A stretch of DNA of 12,868 nucleotides from positions 1 through 12,868 of the forward strand of contig JBKOWY010000174.1 in assembly GCA_046724655.1 (NCBI GenBank), given 5' to 3'. Positions 1 to 6,259 of the stretch are shown here, in pieces. Each line of letters starts with the position of its first letter. Positions within the stretch are counted from its first letter, which is position 1. Source of the stretch: JALZAA01 sp046724655 (GTDB lineage: Bacteria > Actinomycetota > Acidimicrobiia > IMCC26256 > JACDBD01). The position numbers and the translations under genes were made by a program. The notes beneath the pieces are model-generated. The model was not told the origin of the DNA. It ran no database searches and saw nothing but the letters and a program-made list of their open reading frames with translations.

Positions 1-100
1 CAGCTCGGGCCTGAACGCGTCCGTCTTCGCGCTCGGTGGTGGTGCGGTCGTCGTCGCCGCGGTCGCCGGCTGCGTGCTCTTCGCGCGACGCCATCGCTGA
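1..100 (+). CDS. C-terminal end of a membrane-anchored protein (partial)
   Basis: The frame beginning at base 2 is open from the window edge to a TGA at 98-100. It gives about 32 residues: a short Ser/Gly/Asn start, then a hydrophobic Ala/Val/Gly-rich segment of about 20 residues, then a basic tail ending RRHR. A single C-terminal transmembrane helix followed by arginines is the usual anchor of a secreted actinobacterial surface protein, for example a CopC-like or cell-wall-associated protein. The main domain lies outside the window, so no function can be assigned. The gene ends 22 bases before the preferred tadA start, so the two may be co-transcribed. Confidence 0.5.
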   Translation, partial: SSGLNASVFALGGGAVVVAAVAGCVLFARRHR

Positions 101-122
101 GAGCGGCCGTACGCTGCCGACC

Positions 123-587
123 GTGGATGCCGTGCAACTCGACGCGCTCATGGGGGTCGCGCTCGACGAGGCGCGCGCTGCTGCCGAGAACGGCGACGTG
201 CCGATCGGCGCGGTGGTGGCGCGCATCGAAAGCGGCGAGGTGATCGCCCGCAGGCACAACGAGCGCGAGCTCGCCGGTGATCCCACCGCGCACGCCGAGA
301 TCCTCGCGTTGCGCGACGCCGCGCGCACCGTCGGGTCGTGGCGGCTCGATGGATGCGCGCTCGTCGTCACGCTCGAGCCGTGTGCGATGTGCGCCGGCGC
401 GGTCGTTGCGGCGCGACTCGATCTCGTCGCGTTCGGCGCCCCCGACCCCAAGGGCGGCGCGCTCGGCAGCCTCTACAATCTGGCCGTCGATCCCCGCCTC
501 AATCACGAGGCCATCGTGGTCGACGGCGTGCGCGCCGCCGAGTGCGCCGCGCTGCTCACCGAGTTCTTCGCGGAACATCGCCGCTGA
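123..587 (+). CDS. tadA: tRNA-specific adenosine deaminase TadA
   Basis: TadA deaminates adenosine 34 to inosine in the wobble position of tRNA-Arg(ACG), in the cytoplasm; it is normally essential. Counting from the GTG at 123 (154 aa), the zinc-site motif HAE has His57 and Glu59, and the second motif PCAMCAGA has Cys87 and Cys90. These are the positions used in the E. coli enzyme, which supports this start. An ATG at 150 (145 aa) also fits the family, and neither start has a strong Shine-Dalgarno. Codons upstream of 123 read as low-complexity Arg/Ser sequence overlapping the preceding gene, so the longer frame from 36 is unlikely. The C-terminal LNH and FF(A)xxR region is typical. A guanine or cytosine deaminase of the same fold is the alternative, but the PCAMCAGA context and nearby tRNA-Ser favour TadA. 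Confidence 0.93.
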   Translation: MDAVQLDALMGVALDEARAAAENGDVPIGAVVARIESGEVIARRHNERELAGDPTAHAEILALRDAARTVGSWRLDGCALVVTLEPCAMCAGAVVAARLDLVAFGAPDPKGGALGSLYNLAVDPRLNHEAIVVDGVRAAECAALLTEFFAEHRR

Positions 588-588
588 C

Positions 589-636
589 GCGTTGGGTCAC
601 ATACCGGCGCTATGCGCAAGGTTTTCGACCCAACGC
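589..636. terminator. hairpin between convergent tadA and VOC genes
   Basis: A perfect 10-bp inverted repeat has arms GCGTTGGGTC at 589-598 and GACCCAACGC at 627-636. Inside the loop a second short repeat, GCGC (607-610) and GCGC (614-617), could stack as an inner hairpin. It starts 2 bases after the tadA stop and ends 8 bases before the stop of the opposite-strand VOC gene, where a bidirectional terminator would be expected. There is no U-tract, as is common in high-GC actinobacteria, so termination is inferred from position and symmetry only. Confidence 0.5.
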
Positions 637-644
637 ATGATGAG

Positions 645-1220
645 TCACACCGGGTCGACGATCTCCTCGCTGATCAAACGCGTGACCGGCGTCTCGAGCA
701 CCTGACCGTGGCGGCGTAGCTCGTCGACCGCCGGGACGGGCTCGGGATCGGCGAAGACGCGCTCGTCGTCGTAGTCGGCGGGCCGGCCGGTGGCGTCGAT
801 CGCCCACCACGACGCCTCGAGCGCGATGCCGCTCGGGTCCGTGAAGTAGATGGAGCGCACGAAGCCGTGATCAACGACCTCCGTGCACTCGCATCCGGCG
901 TCGAGCAACCGCTGCCGTAGGTCGAGCAACCCCCGCTCGTCGGGAACGTTGAACGAGAGATGGTCGAACTGGATGGCATGGGACGGCGGGGCGCCGGCGG
1001 GTTTGGCGAACGTGCCGATTCCTTTGATCTCGAAGAAAGCCACCGTGTTCTCGGGGCCGATCTCGAAGAAGTAGTGACGCATGGGGCCGGCCCGGGTCGT
1101 GGCCACCAGGCGCATGCCGAGCACGCCGGCGTAGAACCGGACGGTGGCGTCCATATCGGGGGTGACGAGGGCAAGGTGATTGACCCCCCGCCAGTGCGGA
1201 GTCTCTGACGCCGTCAACAT
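645..1220 (-). CDS. VOC (glyoxalase/bleomycin resistance/dioxygenase) family protein
   Basis: This 191-aa protein shows the vicinal-oxygen-chelate fold: two beta-alpha-beta-beta-beta modules holding a divalent metal. Likely metal ligands in order are His15 (in NHLALVTPD), Glu64 (in AFFEI), His87 (in FDHLSF) and Glu135 (in GIALEAS), matching the His/Glu/His/Glu arrangement of glyoxalase-type members. DPSGIALE is the typical C-terminal signature. The start is the ATG at 1220, with GAGGAG four bases upstream. The frame stays open far beyond it, but upstream it only mirrors the tRNA and the opposite gene. The substrate cannot be read from sequence: a lactoylglutathione lyase, an extradiol dioxygenase or a thiol-transfer protein are all possible. 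The gene points away from the tRNA and converges on tadA. A run of eight Ts lies in its leader (1243-1250). Confidence 0.88.
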   Translation of the reverse strand: MLTASETPHWRGVNHLALVTPDMDATVRFYAGVLGMRLVATTRAGPMRHYFFEIGPENTVAFFEIKGIGTFAKPAGAPPSHAIQFDHLSFNVPDERGLLDLRQRLLDAGCECTEVVDHGFVRSIYFTDPSGIALEASWWAIDATGRPADYDDERVFADPEPVPAVDELRRHGQVLETPVTRLISEEIVDPV

Positions 1221-1236
1221 GCGGCTCCTCTCGGAA

Positions 1237-1264
1237 GGGACGAAAAAAAAGGTCTCGTTAGAAT
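1237..1264 (+). promoter_or_regulatory. candidate promoter of tRNA-Ser
   Basis: A -10-like TAGAAT at 1259-1264 ends eight bases before the mature tRNA 5' end. A weak -35-like GGGACG lies at 1237-1242, 16 bases upstream. The spacer contains an A8 run (1243-1250), unusual in this GC-rich window. The -35 matches consensus at only three positions, so the call rests mainly on the -10 and its distance. Confidence 0.35.
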
Positions 1265-1272
1265 TCTCGGCC

Positions 1273-1360
1273 GGAGGGATGCGAGAGCGGCCGAATCGGA
1301 TGGTCTCGAAAACCATTGTGCCTTCGGGCACCGTGGGTTCAAATCCCACTCCCTCCGCCA
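1273..1360 (+). tRNA. tRNA-Ser (anticodon CGA)
   Basis: This complete class II tRNA decodes UCG. Acceptor strands GGAGGGA (1273-1279) and TCCCTCC (1350-1356) pair perfectly, followed by discriminator G1357 and an encoded CCA (1358-1360). The anticodon stem ATGGT/ACCAT encloses the loop CTCGAAA, giving anticodon CGA. The long variable arm GTGCC-TTCG-GGCAC and the T-arm GTGGG-TTCAAAT-CCCAC are both intact. Length is 88 nt including CCA. No integrase gene or repeated 3' tRNA end is visible nearby, so there is no sign that it serves as an attachment site here. Confidence 0.97.
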
Positions 1361-1394
1361 AGCGACGAATCCGGGGTGGCGCTTGCCAACGGCG

Positions 1395-1414
1395 CAGGCC
1401 TGGGAGCCGGCCTG
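1395..1414 (+). terminator. possible hairpin terminator after tRNA-Ser
   Basis: CAGGCC (1395-1400) and GGCCTG (1409-1414) form a 6-bp GC-rich stem with an 8-nt loop, 35 bases after the tRNA end. There is no U-tract. It could end the tRNA transcript before the downstream membrane-protein gene. It is short and could be chance in 70%-GC DNA. Confidence 0.25.
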
Positions 1415-1442
1415 ACAGAGGGACGCGCTCACGACCTAAGGT
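1411..1442 (+). promoter_or_regulatory. weak candidate promoter for the repeat-protein gene
   Basis: CTGACA at 1411-1416 resembles a -35, and TAAGGT at 1437-1442 is a -10 form common in actinobacteria. The spacer is 20 bp, longer than ideal. The -10 ends 36 bases before the ATG at 1479. Confidence 0.25.
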
Positions 1443-1478
1443 ATGCGGGCCTGAGACCGGGGAAGGCGGGGACGACCA

Positions 1479-2549
1479 ATGGCAATCGCGATTCTCATCG
1501 GCTTGCTCGTGCTGCTCGTCGCGGGCCTCGTGATCGCCCTCCTGGCTGCCAAGCATGCCCAGCGGGAGCTCGAGGACCTCGAGGACGAGTTCGCCGAGCA
1601 CCGTGGCGTCGCCCTCGACGAGTCGGACACTCCACCGTGGTCGCCGATCGACCTCGATGCCCTGCGCGACGACGTCACCGACGTCACCGGGCCTGACCCG
1701 TACGCCACGCTCACCGGGGTCGACCCGGCGGTCACCTGGAATGCCGCCGGCTCGTTCCGCCTGGAGCCGGAGACAAACGGCTCCGAGCCCGAGCCCGACG
1801 GTTTCGAGCCCGAGCCGACCGGCTCCCCGGCGACGACCGACCTGGCGCCGATCAAAGACCTGCGGCCCGTGGCCTGGCGGGCATCGGCCGACGCGCCCGT
1901 GGTCGTCCTCGTGGTCGGGGCGGGGTTCCTCGGAACCGGCATGACCGCCGGCCTGACGACGGCGGACCGGCTGCAGCGGGACGGGGGCAAGATCAACGAC
2001 TCCTTCGCCGAAACCGGGGTGATCACGCTCAACCCCGACCCGGTGTCCTCGGCGCCGTCGGGCGACAACGGGGCCAAGCACGAAGACGTCGCCGCCACCG
2101 ATACGGCCGCCTGGCCGCGCCCTCGCCGACGCTCCGTTGACCGGTCCCCGCCTCCCGAGGAGGAGCTCTCGCGGGCCAGCTCGCCGCGCGCCGAGAGCCG
2201 CCCCGCCGCGTTCGCGCCACCCGAGGACGACGATTTCTCGCATATCACCTCGCGGCGCGCCGCCCGTCGCCGCGCCGACGCGGCCCCGCCACCCGAGGAC
2301 GACGATTTCTCGCAAATCGGCTCGCGGCGCGCCGCCCGCCGCCGCGCCGACGTGGTCCCGCCACCCGAGGACGAGGACTTCTCGCCGATCAGCTCTCCGC
2401 GCCCGCGGCGTCGCCGCGCCGACCTGTTGTTCCCGCGGCCCGAGGAGGACTCGCAAAAGAGCTCTCCGCCCCCACGCCCGAGGCGCGTGAGGCCGAGGCC
2501 GACGGCCGATCCCGAACCGATCACGTGGCGGCCGCCCAACCGGCGCTGA
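1479..2549 (+). CDS. membrane-anchored protein with C-terminal charged tandem repeats
   Basis: I do not recognise this 356-aa protein. Residues 2-23 form a clear hydrophobic helix, followed by a Lys/Arg/Glu-rich stretch (25-42) that may be a short coiled coil. Residues 43-135 are acidic and Pro-rich, with EPEP/EPEPDG motifs. A second hydrophobic segment lies at about 139-160 (APVVVLVVGAGFLGTGM). From about 223 to the end the chain is disordered and repetitive: blocks of P-E-D/E-D/E-D-F-S-x-I alternate with SRRAARRRAD, in five copies spaced 22, 24, 24 and 25 residues. The ATG at 1479 gives the hydrophobic N-terminus straight away. A hairpin of two membrane segments would leave the charged tail in the cytoplasm. 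It ends 7 bp before the convergent fucosidase gene. Long opposite-strand frames over this region lack family signatures and are read as shadows. Confidence 0.7.
   Translation: MAIAILIGLLVLLVAGLVIALLAAKHAQRELEDLEDEFAEHRGVALDESDTPPWSPIDLDALRDDVTDVTGPDPYATLTGVDPAVTWNAAGSFRLEPETNGSEPEPDGFEPEPTGSPATTDLAPIKDLRPVAWRASADAPVVVLVVGAGFLGTGMTAGLTTADRLQRDGGKINDSFAETGVITLNPDPVSSAPSGDNGAKHEDVAATDTAAWPRPRRRSVDRSPPPEEELSRASSPRAESRPAAFAPPEDDDFSHITSRRAARRRADAAPPPEDDDFSQIGSRRAARRRADVVPPPEDEDFSPISSPRPRRRRADLLFPRPEEDSQKSSPPPRPRRVRPRPTADPEPITWRPPNRR
2148..2510 (+). repeat. in-frame tandem repeat of about 72 bp, five copies
   Basis: The codon block for Glu-(Asp/Glu)-(Asp/Glu) recurs at 2157, 2223, 2295, 2367 and 2442, giving periods of 66, 72, 72 and 75 bp, all multiples of three. 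The two central copies (from 2223 and 2295) are nearly identical at DNA level over a full unit; the first and last are diverged. This suggests expansion by recombination or slippage within the coding sequence, with purifying selection on frame. Confidence 0.9.
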
Positions 2550-2556
2550 TCATCGC

Positions 2557-3765
2557 TCAGTAGCGCGCCTCCCCGGCCCAGAACACGTACGAGCCCGGGA
2601 GCGCGTCGGGGCCGCCGTCGACGTCGATCTCGATCACCGTGTCGCGGGCGTCGGGTGCCGCCGCCGGCAGGTCCCGCACGATCAGCACGTCGTCGCGCTG
2701 GTCGACGGGCAGCTGATCGCCATCGGCGAGCAGTCGGGCGCCGGTTGCGCGGCTGCGGAGGAACCCGACGCGGATCACACCATCCGTCGGCCACGAGAAG
2801 CAGTGCAGGTAGAGGCGACTCGGATTGCACGTGAGCACGCCGTACGCGTGCGCGAGCCAGGGGCTGCGGACCGACCCGTAGATCGAGGGCCCGTTGTCAG
2901 CCAGCCAGTCGCCGACCGTCTCGAGGAGGTCGACGGCGGGCGTGGGCAAGGAGCCGTCTCCCTTCGGGCCGATGTTCAGCAGCAGGTTGCCGCCGCCCGA
3001 CGCGCACACCGCCAGCGCGCGAACGATCTGCGTAGGCGACTTCCAATGGTCATCCGACGCGTGCCACCCCCACGTGTCGTTCGTCGTCATGCACGCTTCC
3101 CACCGACCGAACGGCGGCAAGACGCTGATCGACTGCTCCGGCGTCGAGAAATCGCCGGGGATCCCCGAGCGGTCGTTGAGGAGGATGCCCGGTTGCAGCT
3201 CGCGCGCCATCGCCTCGAGCTCGAGCGACCCCCACGCCTCGCCCGAATGGGGCCAGAAGCCGTCGTACCAGAGCGTGGCGATCTCGCCGTAGCCGGTGAG
3301 CAGCTCGAGCAACTGCCCGTGCACCTGGGCGCGGAACGCCGCCCAGCCGTCCGGGTCGGCGAGCGGGCCACGCCAGTACGCCTGGGCGCGCCAGTCGAGC
3401 AGCGAGTAGTACAACCCCACGCGCAGGCCCGCGGACCGGAACGCGTCGACCCACTCGGCCACCAGATCGCGCCCGGCGGGTGTGTTCGTCGCCTTGAAGT
3501 GGTCGGTGGCGGTGTCCCAGAGGCAGAACCCGTCGTGGTGCCGGGTGACGAGCACGCCGTAGCGCATGCCGGCGCGCCGGGCGAGCGCGGCTTGCGCAGC
3601 CGGGTCCCACGCTTCGGCCGTGAACTGCTCACCGAGACGTTCATACTCCGCTACGGGGATGTGCTCTCGTTGCATGACCCAGTCGCCGCGGGCAGGCAAC
3701 GACATCACGCCCCAGTGGACGAACAACCCGTAGCGGGCGTCGTCCCACCAGGGCGCGTCGGTCAC
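2557..3765 (-). CDS. alpha-L-fucosidase-like glycoside hydrolase (GH29)
   Basis: GH29 enzymes release L-fucose with retention of configuration. In this 402-aa protein the (beta/alpha)8 barrel carries family marks: WWDDARYGLFVHWG (6-19), the active-site HHDGF (76-80), LWYDGFW with the probable nucleophile Asp168, and STPEQS (207-212), whose Glu210 is a candidate acid/base residue. LLLNIGPKGDG (261-271) is another family motif. A C-terminal beta-domain follows from about 300. There is no signal peptide or lipobox, so the protein should be cytoplasmic, unlike many secreted bacterial fucosidases; it may act on imported oligosaccharides or glycoconjugates. The start is a GTG at 3765, seven bases after the metF stop, with no clear Shine-Dalgarno, suggesting co-transcription and possible coupling. 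No fucose permease, kinase or isomerase lies nearby, so fucose specificity is inferred from family only. Confidence 0.88.
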   Translation of the reverse strand: MTDAPWWDDARYGLFVHWGVMSLPARGDWVMQREHIPVAEYERLGEQFTAEAWDPAAQAALARRAGMRYGVLVTRHHDGFCLWDTATDHFKATNTPAGRDLVAEWVDAFRSAGLRVGLYYSLLDWRAQAYWRGPLADPDGWAAFRAQVHGQLLELLTGYGEIATLWYDGFWPHSGEAWGSLELEAMARELQPGILLNDRSGIPGDFSTPEQSISVLPPFGRWEACMTTNDTWGWHASDDHWKSPTQIVRALAVCASGGGNLLLNIGPKGDGSLPTPAVDLLETVGDWLADNGPSIYGSVRSPWLAHAYGVLTCNPSRLYLHCFSWPTDGVIRVGFLRSRATGARLLADGDQLPVDQRDDVLIVRDLPAAAPDARDTVIEIDVDGGPDALPGSYVFWAGEARY

Positions 3766-3772
3766 GACGGCT

Positions 3773-4639
3773 TTAGCCGACGCCTTCGCGCAGGCCCAGT
3801 CGAGCGAAGATCTCCCGCGTCGCCGTCGAACGGTTCAACGTGTAGAAGTGCAGACCGGGCGCGCCGCCTTCGAGCAGCGCCTGGCAGAGCTTCGTGGCTT
3901 CCGTGATGCCGACCTCGCGCACGGCCTCCTTGTCGTCGGCGACCGCGTAGAGCTTGTCGGCGAGCCACTGCGGGAACTCGGAGCCCTGGAGCTCGGCCAT
4001 GCGAGTGATCGACTTCAGGTTGGTCGCCGGCATGATGCCCGGGAGCACGGGCCTGTCGACGCCCTGGGCGCGGAGCCCCTCGACCAGATTGAAGTAGTGC
4101 TCGGCCTCGAAGAAGAACTGCGTGATCGCGAAGTCGGCCTTCTCGAGCTTGCGGGCCGTCCAGTAGCGGTCACTCTCGCGTGTCGGCGACTTCGGGTGCG
4201 GCTCGGGGTGGGCAGCGACACCGACGGAGAAGTTACCGATCTCACGGACCAGCTCGACGAGCTCGACTGCGTAGTGCAGCTCCCCCGGCGGAAGGTCGAG
4301 GTCCGCGGGCGGGTCGCCGCCGAGGCAGAGGACGTTCTCGATCCCGGCGTCGCGGTACCGCGTGACGATGTCGACGAGCTCCGCCCTCGTGTGCGCGGCG
4401 CACGTGAGGTGCGCCATCGCCGTCATCGTCGTGGTGCGAAGGATGTCGACGACGATTTCGTGCGTCCGCTCGCGTGTGGTGCCCCCGGCGCCATAGGTGA
4501 CCGACACGTACGACGGCGTGAGACTCTCGAGCTCCACGAGCGTCGTGCGCAGGATCTGCTCCATCTCGGGCGTTCGAGGGGGGAAGAACTCGAACGAGAA
4601 GCTCAAGCCCCGCTGCAGGATCTCGCTGATCTTGGCCAT
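3773..4639 (-). CDS. metF: methylenetetrahydrofolate reductase [NAD(P)H]
   Basis: MetF reduces 5,10-methylene-THF to 5-methyl-THF, the methyl donor for methionine synthesis, using FAD. At 288 aa it has the usual bacterial length. Visible motifs are FEFFPP (16-21, with the catalytic-type Glu17), SVTYGAGG (46-53), AHLTC (76-80), LCLGGDPP (104-111), GVAAHPEPHP (140-149), TQFFFE (173-178), GIMPATN (201-207) and GLHFYTLNRS (262-271) near the C-terminus. The ATG at 4639 gives the expected N-terminus; the in-frame extension further upstream crosses the divergent DUF2505 gene and is spurious. The fucosidase gene follows after 7 bp. The divergent gap of 90 bp to the DUF2505 start must hold its promoter, but I see only a weak -10-like TACGCT near 4650 on the minus strand and no S-box or other methionine riboswitch. 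Confidence 0.95.
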   Translation of the reverse strand: MAKISEILQRGLSFSFEFFPPRTPEMEQILRTTLVELESLTPSYVSVTYGAGGTTRERTHEIVVDILRTTTMTAMAHLTCAAHTRAELVDIVTRYRDAGIENVLCLGGDPPADLDLPPGELHYAVELVELVREIGNFSVGVAAHPEPHPKSPTRESDRYWTARKLEKADFAITQFFFEAEHYFNLVEGLRAQGVDRPVLPGIMPATNLKSITRMAELQGSEFPQWLADKLYAVADDKEAVREVGITEATKLCQALLEGGAPGLHFYTLNRSTATREIFARLGLREGVG

Positions 4640-4729
4640 TGGCCGGAGAGCGTATCGGGAGTGCGCGACACTGACGCATCCGAAATCGGCAGATGCCAGT
4701 GAGCGCGCTCTTTCCGTCGTGACAGGCTC

Positions 4730-5230
4730 ATGAACTTCCGCATCGAGCAGCGCATCACGGCTCCATTGACGGCGGTCGAAAGTGCGCTGATCGATCGCGA
4801 GTTCATCGCCGCGACCGCGAAGCTGCCGAAGCTCGGTGACCCCGAGGTGCTCGAGCAGCAGCGGGACGGCGATCGCGTCCATCAGCGCATCCGCTATCGC
4901 TTCACGGCGGAGCTGTCGTCCGCGGTGACACGGGTGATCGACCCGGCCAAGCTCACATGGGTCGACGACGCCCGCTTCGACCTCGCGTCGCACACGGCCC
5001 GGCATCGCATCCTGCCCGACTACTACGCCGACCGACTGCAAGCCTCGTACGACGTGATCCTCGAGCCGCTCGGAGACAGCACCCGGCGCCTGGCGACCGG
5101 CGAGCTCAAGGTGCGGATCCCGCTCGTCGGCGGCCGCGTCGAGCGCGCCATCGTGAGCGGGCTCGAGGAGCACGCCGCCGCCGAAGCCGACCTGCTCGGC
5201 CGGTGGGTCGCGGAACGCCGTGACGGGTAG
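4730..5230 (+). CDS. DUF2505 domain-containing protein
   Basis: This 166-aa soluble protein resembles the actinobacterial DUF2505 family, a SRPBCC/START-like helix-grip fold with unknown ligand. Consistent features are the N-terminal FRIEQRITAPLTAVESAL, like the start of polyketide-cyclase/START domains, the middle VHQRIRYRFTAEL, and a C-terminal RIPLVGGRVERAIVSGLEEH helix that would cap the pocket (about 129-160). There is no signal peptide or membrane segment. The ATG at 4730 follows a weak ACAGG. It is the first gene of a plus-strand run: the SDR gene begins 3 or 30 bases after its stop, depending on the start chosen, so co-expression with the SDR and GH15 genes is likely. Its role there is unknown; a hydrophobic small-molecule carrier is only a fold-based guess. 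Confidence 0.8.
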   Translation: MNFRIEQRITAPLTAVESALIDREFIAATAKLPKLGDPEVLEQQRDGDRVHQRIRYRFTAELSSAVTRVIDPAKLTWVDDARFDLASHTARHRILPDYYADRLQASYDVILEPLGDSTRRLATGELKVRIPLVGGRVERAIVSGLEEHAAAEADLLGRWVAERRDG

Positions 5231-5260
5231 CCGGTGTCTCGCACGGGTATTCAGAGCACA

Positions 5261-6259
5261 ATGCGTCCCCAACGCCAAGTGGTCGTCATCACAGGTGCCA
5301 GCGCGGGAGTTGGACGCGCGACTGCCCGGCTCTTCGCGGAGCAGGGCGCCCGGCTCGGCCTGATCGCCCGCGGCCGCGACGGGCTCGAAGCCGCCGCCAA
5401 GGAGGTAGAGCTCGCCGGCGGCCATGCGCTCGCTCTTTCCGTGGACGTCGCGCACGCGAGTGAAATCGAGGACGCCGCCTCTTCGGTCGAGCGCGAGCTC
5501 GGGCCCACGGACGTGTGGGTCAACAACGCAATGACGTCCGTGTTTGCGCCCTTCCTCGACGTCACCCCGGAGGAGTTTCGCCGTGTCACGGACGTGACTT
5601 ACCACGGTTACGTGAACGGCACGCGGGCCGCGCTACGCCGCATGGTGCCGCGTGACCGGGGCACGATCGTGCAGGTGGGATCGGCGCTCGCCTACCGCGG
5701 GATCCCGCTTCAGTCCGCATATTGTGCGGCCAAGCACGCGATCCAGGGCTTCACCGAATCGGTCCGCGCCGAGCTCTTGCACGACCACAGCCGTGTGCAG
5801 ATCGCGATGTGCCAGCTGCCGGCGTTGAACACACCCCAGTTCGAATGGGTCCTCTCGCGGCTCCCCCGGCGCCCGCAGCCCGTACCGCCGATCTATCAGC
5901 CCGAGATTGCGGCCCGAGCTGTCGTGCACCTCGCCCGTCGTCCGCGTCGCGAGATGTGGGTGGGCGCCTCGACGATGGCCACGATCGTCGCTGATCGGTT
6001 GGCGCCGGGTCTGCTCGATCGCTACCTCGGGCGCCGCGGCGTGGGCTCGCAGCAAGCCGATGAGGTCGACGACCCGGATCGCCCCATCAACCTGTGGGAG
6101 CCGGTCCCCGGTGACCATGGGGCGCGCGACGGCTTCGAATCGGCTCACGCTCGCAGCGCAGCTCTCTGGATGAGCCGGCACCGGCGGTCCCTGACAGCGG
6201 CGGCGTTCGGCGCGGCCGCGGCACTGGGCGCGCGCGCACTGCGTTCTGGGAGCCGATGA
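5261..6259 (+). CDS. SDR family NAD(P)-dependent oxidoreductase with C-terminal extension
   Basis: This is a classical short-chain dehydrogenase with all key residues. The nucleotide motif TGASAGVG lies at 11-18 and the NNA(M) motif at 88-91, with Met replacing the usual Gly. Catalytic Ser141 and Tyr154-x-x-x-Lys158 (YCAAK) are present. At 332 aa it exceeds the usual 250 or so; the added C-terminus (about 230-332) has a WVGAST element, a disordered acidic linker and a final Arg/Ala-rich hydrophobic stretch (311-324) that may touch the membrane. Arg37 after the second strand (LIARGRD) hints at NADP preference. The ATG at 5261 fits the family's start just before QVVVITGAS; an in-frame GTG at 5234, four bases after the previous stop, is the alternative. 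The stop overlaps the GH15 start (ATGA), so the two are translationally coupled. The substrate is unknown. Confidence 0.92.
   Translation: MRPQRQVVVITGASAGVGRATARLFAEQGARLGLIARGRDGLEAAAKEVELAGGHALALSVDVAHASEIEDAASSVERELGPTDVWVNNAMTSVFAPFLDVTPEEFRRVTDVTYHGYVNGTRAALRRMVPRDRGTIVQVGSALAYRGIPLQSAYCAAKHAIQGFTESVRAELLHDHSRVQIAMCQLPALNTPQFEWVLSRLPRRPQPVPPIYQPEIAARAVVHLARRPRREMWVGASTMATIVADRLAPGLLDRYLGRRGVGSQQADEVDDPDRPINLWEPVPGDHGARDGFESAHARSAALWMSRHRRSLTAAAFGAAAALGARALRSGSR

Noticed and set aside
1273..1360. tRNA-Ser as a phage or island attachment site
   Set aside because: No integrase, no repeated tRNA 3' end and no compositional change are visible in the flanks.
1180..1533. Plus-strand open frame containing a sequence like GTVGSNPTPSA
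   Set aside because: This is the well-known false protein made by translating a tRNA T-arm and acceptor; it covers the tRNA-Ser gene.
1221..2456. Long minus-strand open frame continuing upstream of the VOC gene
   Set aside because: The extension reads through the complement of the tRNA and of the repeat protein, is Arg/Gly/Val-rich low complexity, and the VOC start at 1220 has its own good ribosome site.
1436..2830. 464-residue minus-strand open frame
   Set aside because: It overlaps both the repeat-protein gene and the end of the fucosidase gene, is dominated by Arg/Ser runs and has no family motif; it is a high-GC shadow.
2803..3906. 367-residue plus-strand frame opposite the fucosidase
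   Set aside because: The composition is Arg/Val/Gly-rich without motifs, while the opposite strand has clear GH29 signatures.
3848..4702. 284-residue plus-strand frame opposite metF
   Set aside because: It is a shadow of a confidently identified enzyme.
4640..5605. N-terminal extension of metF to 610 residues
   Set aside because: It is antisense to DUF2505 and the SDR gene, and MetF has its normal length and start at 4639.
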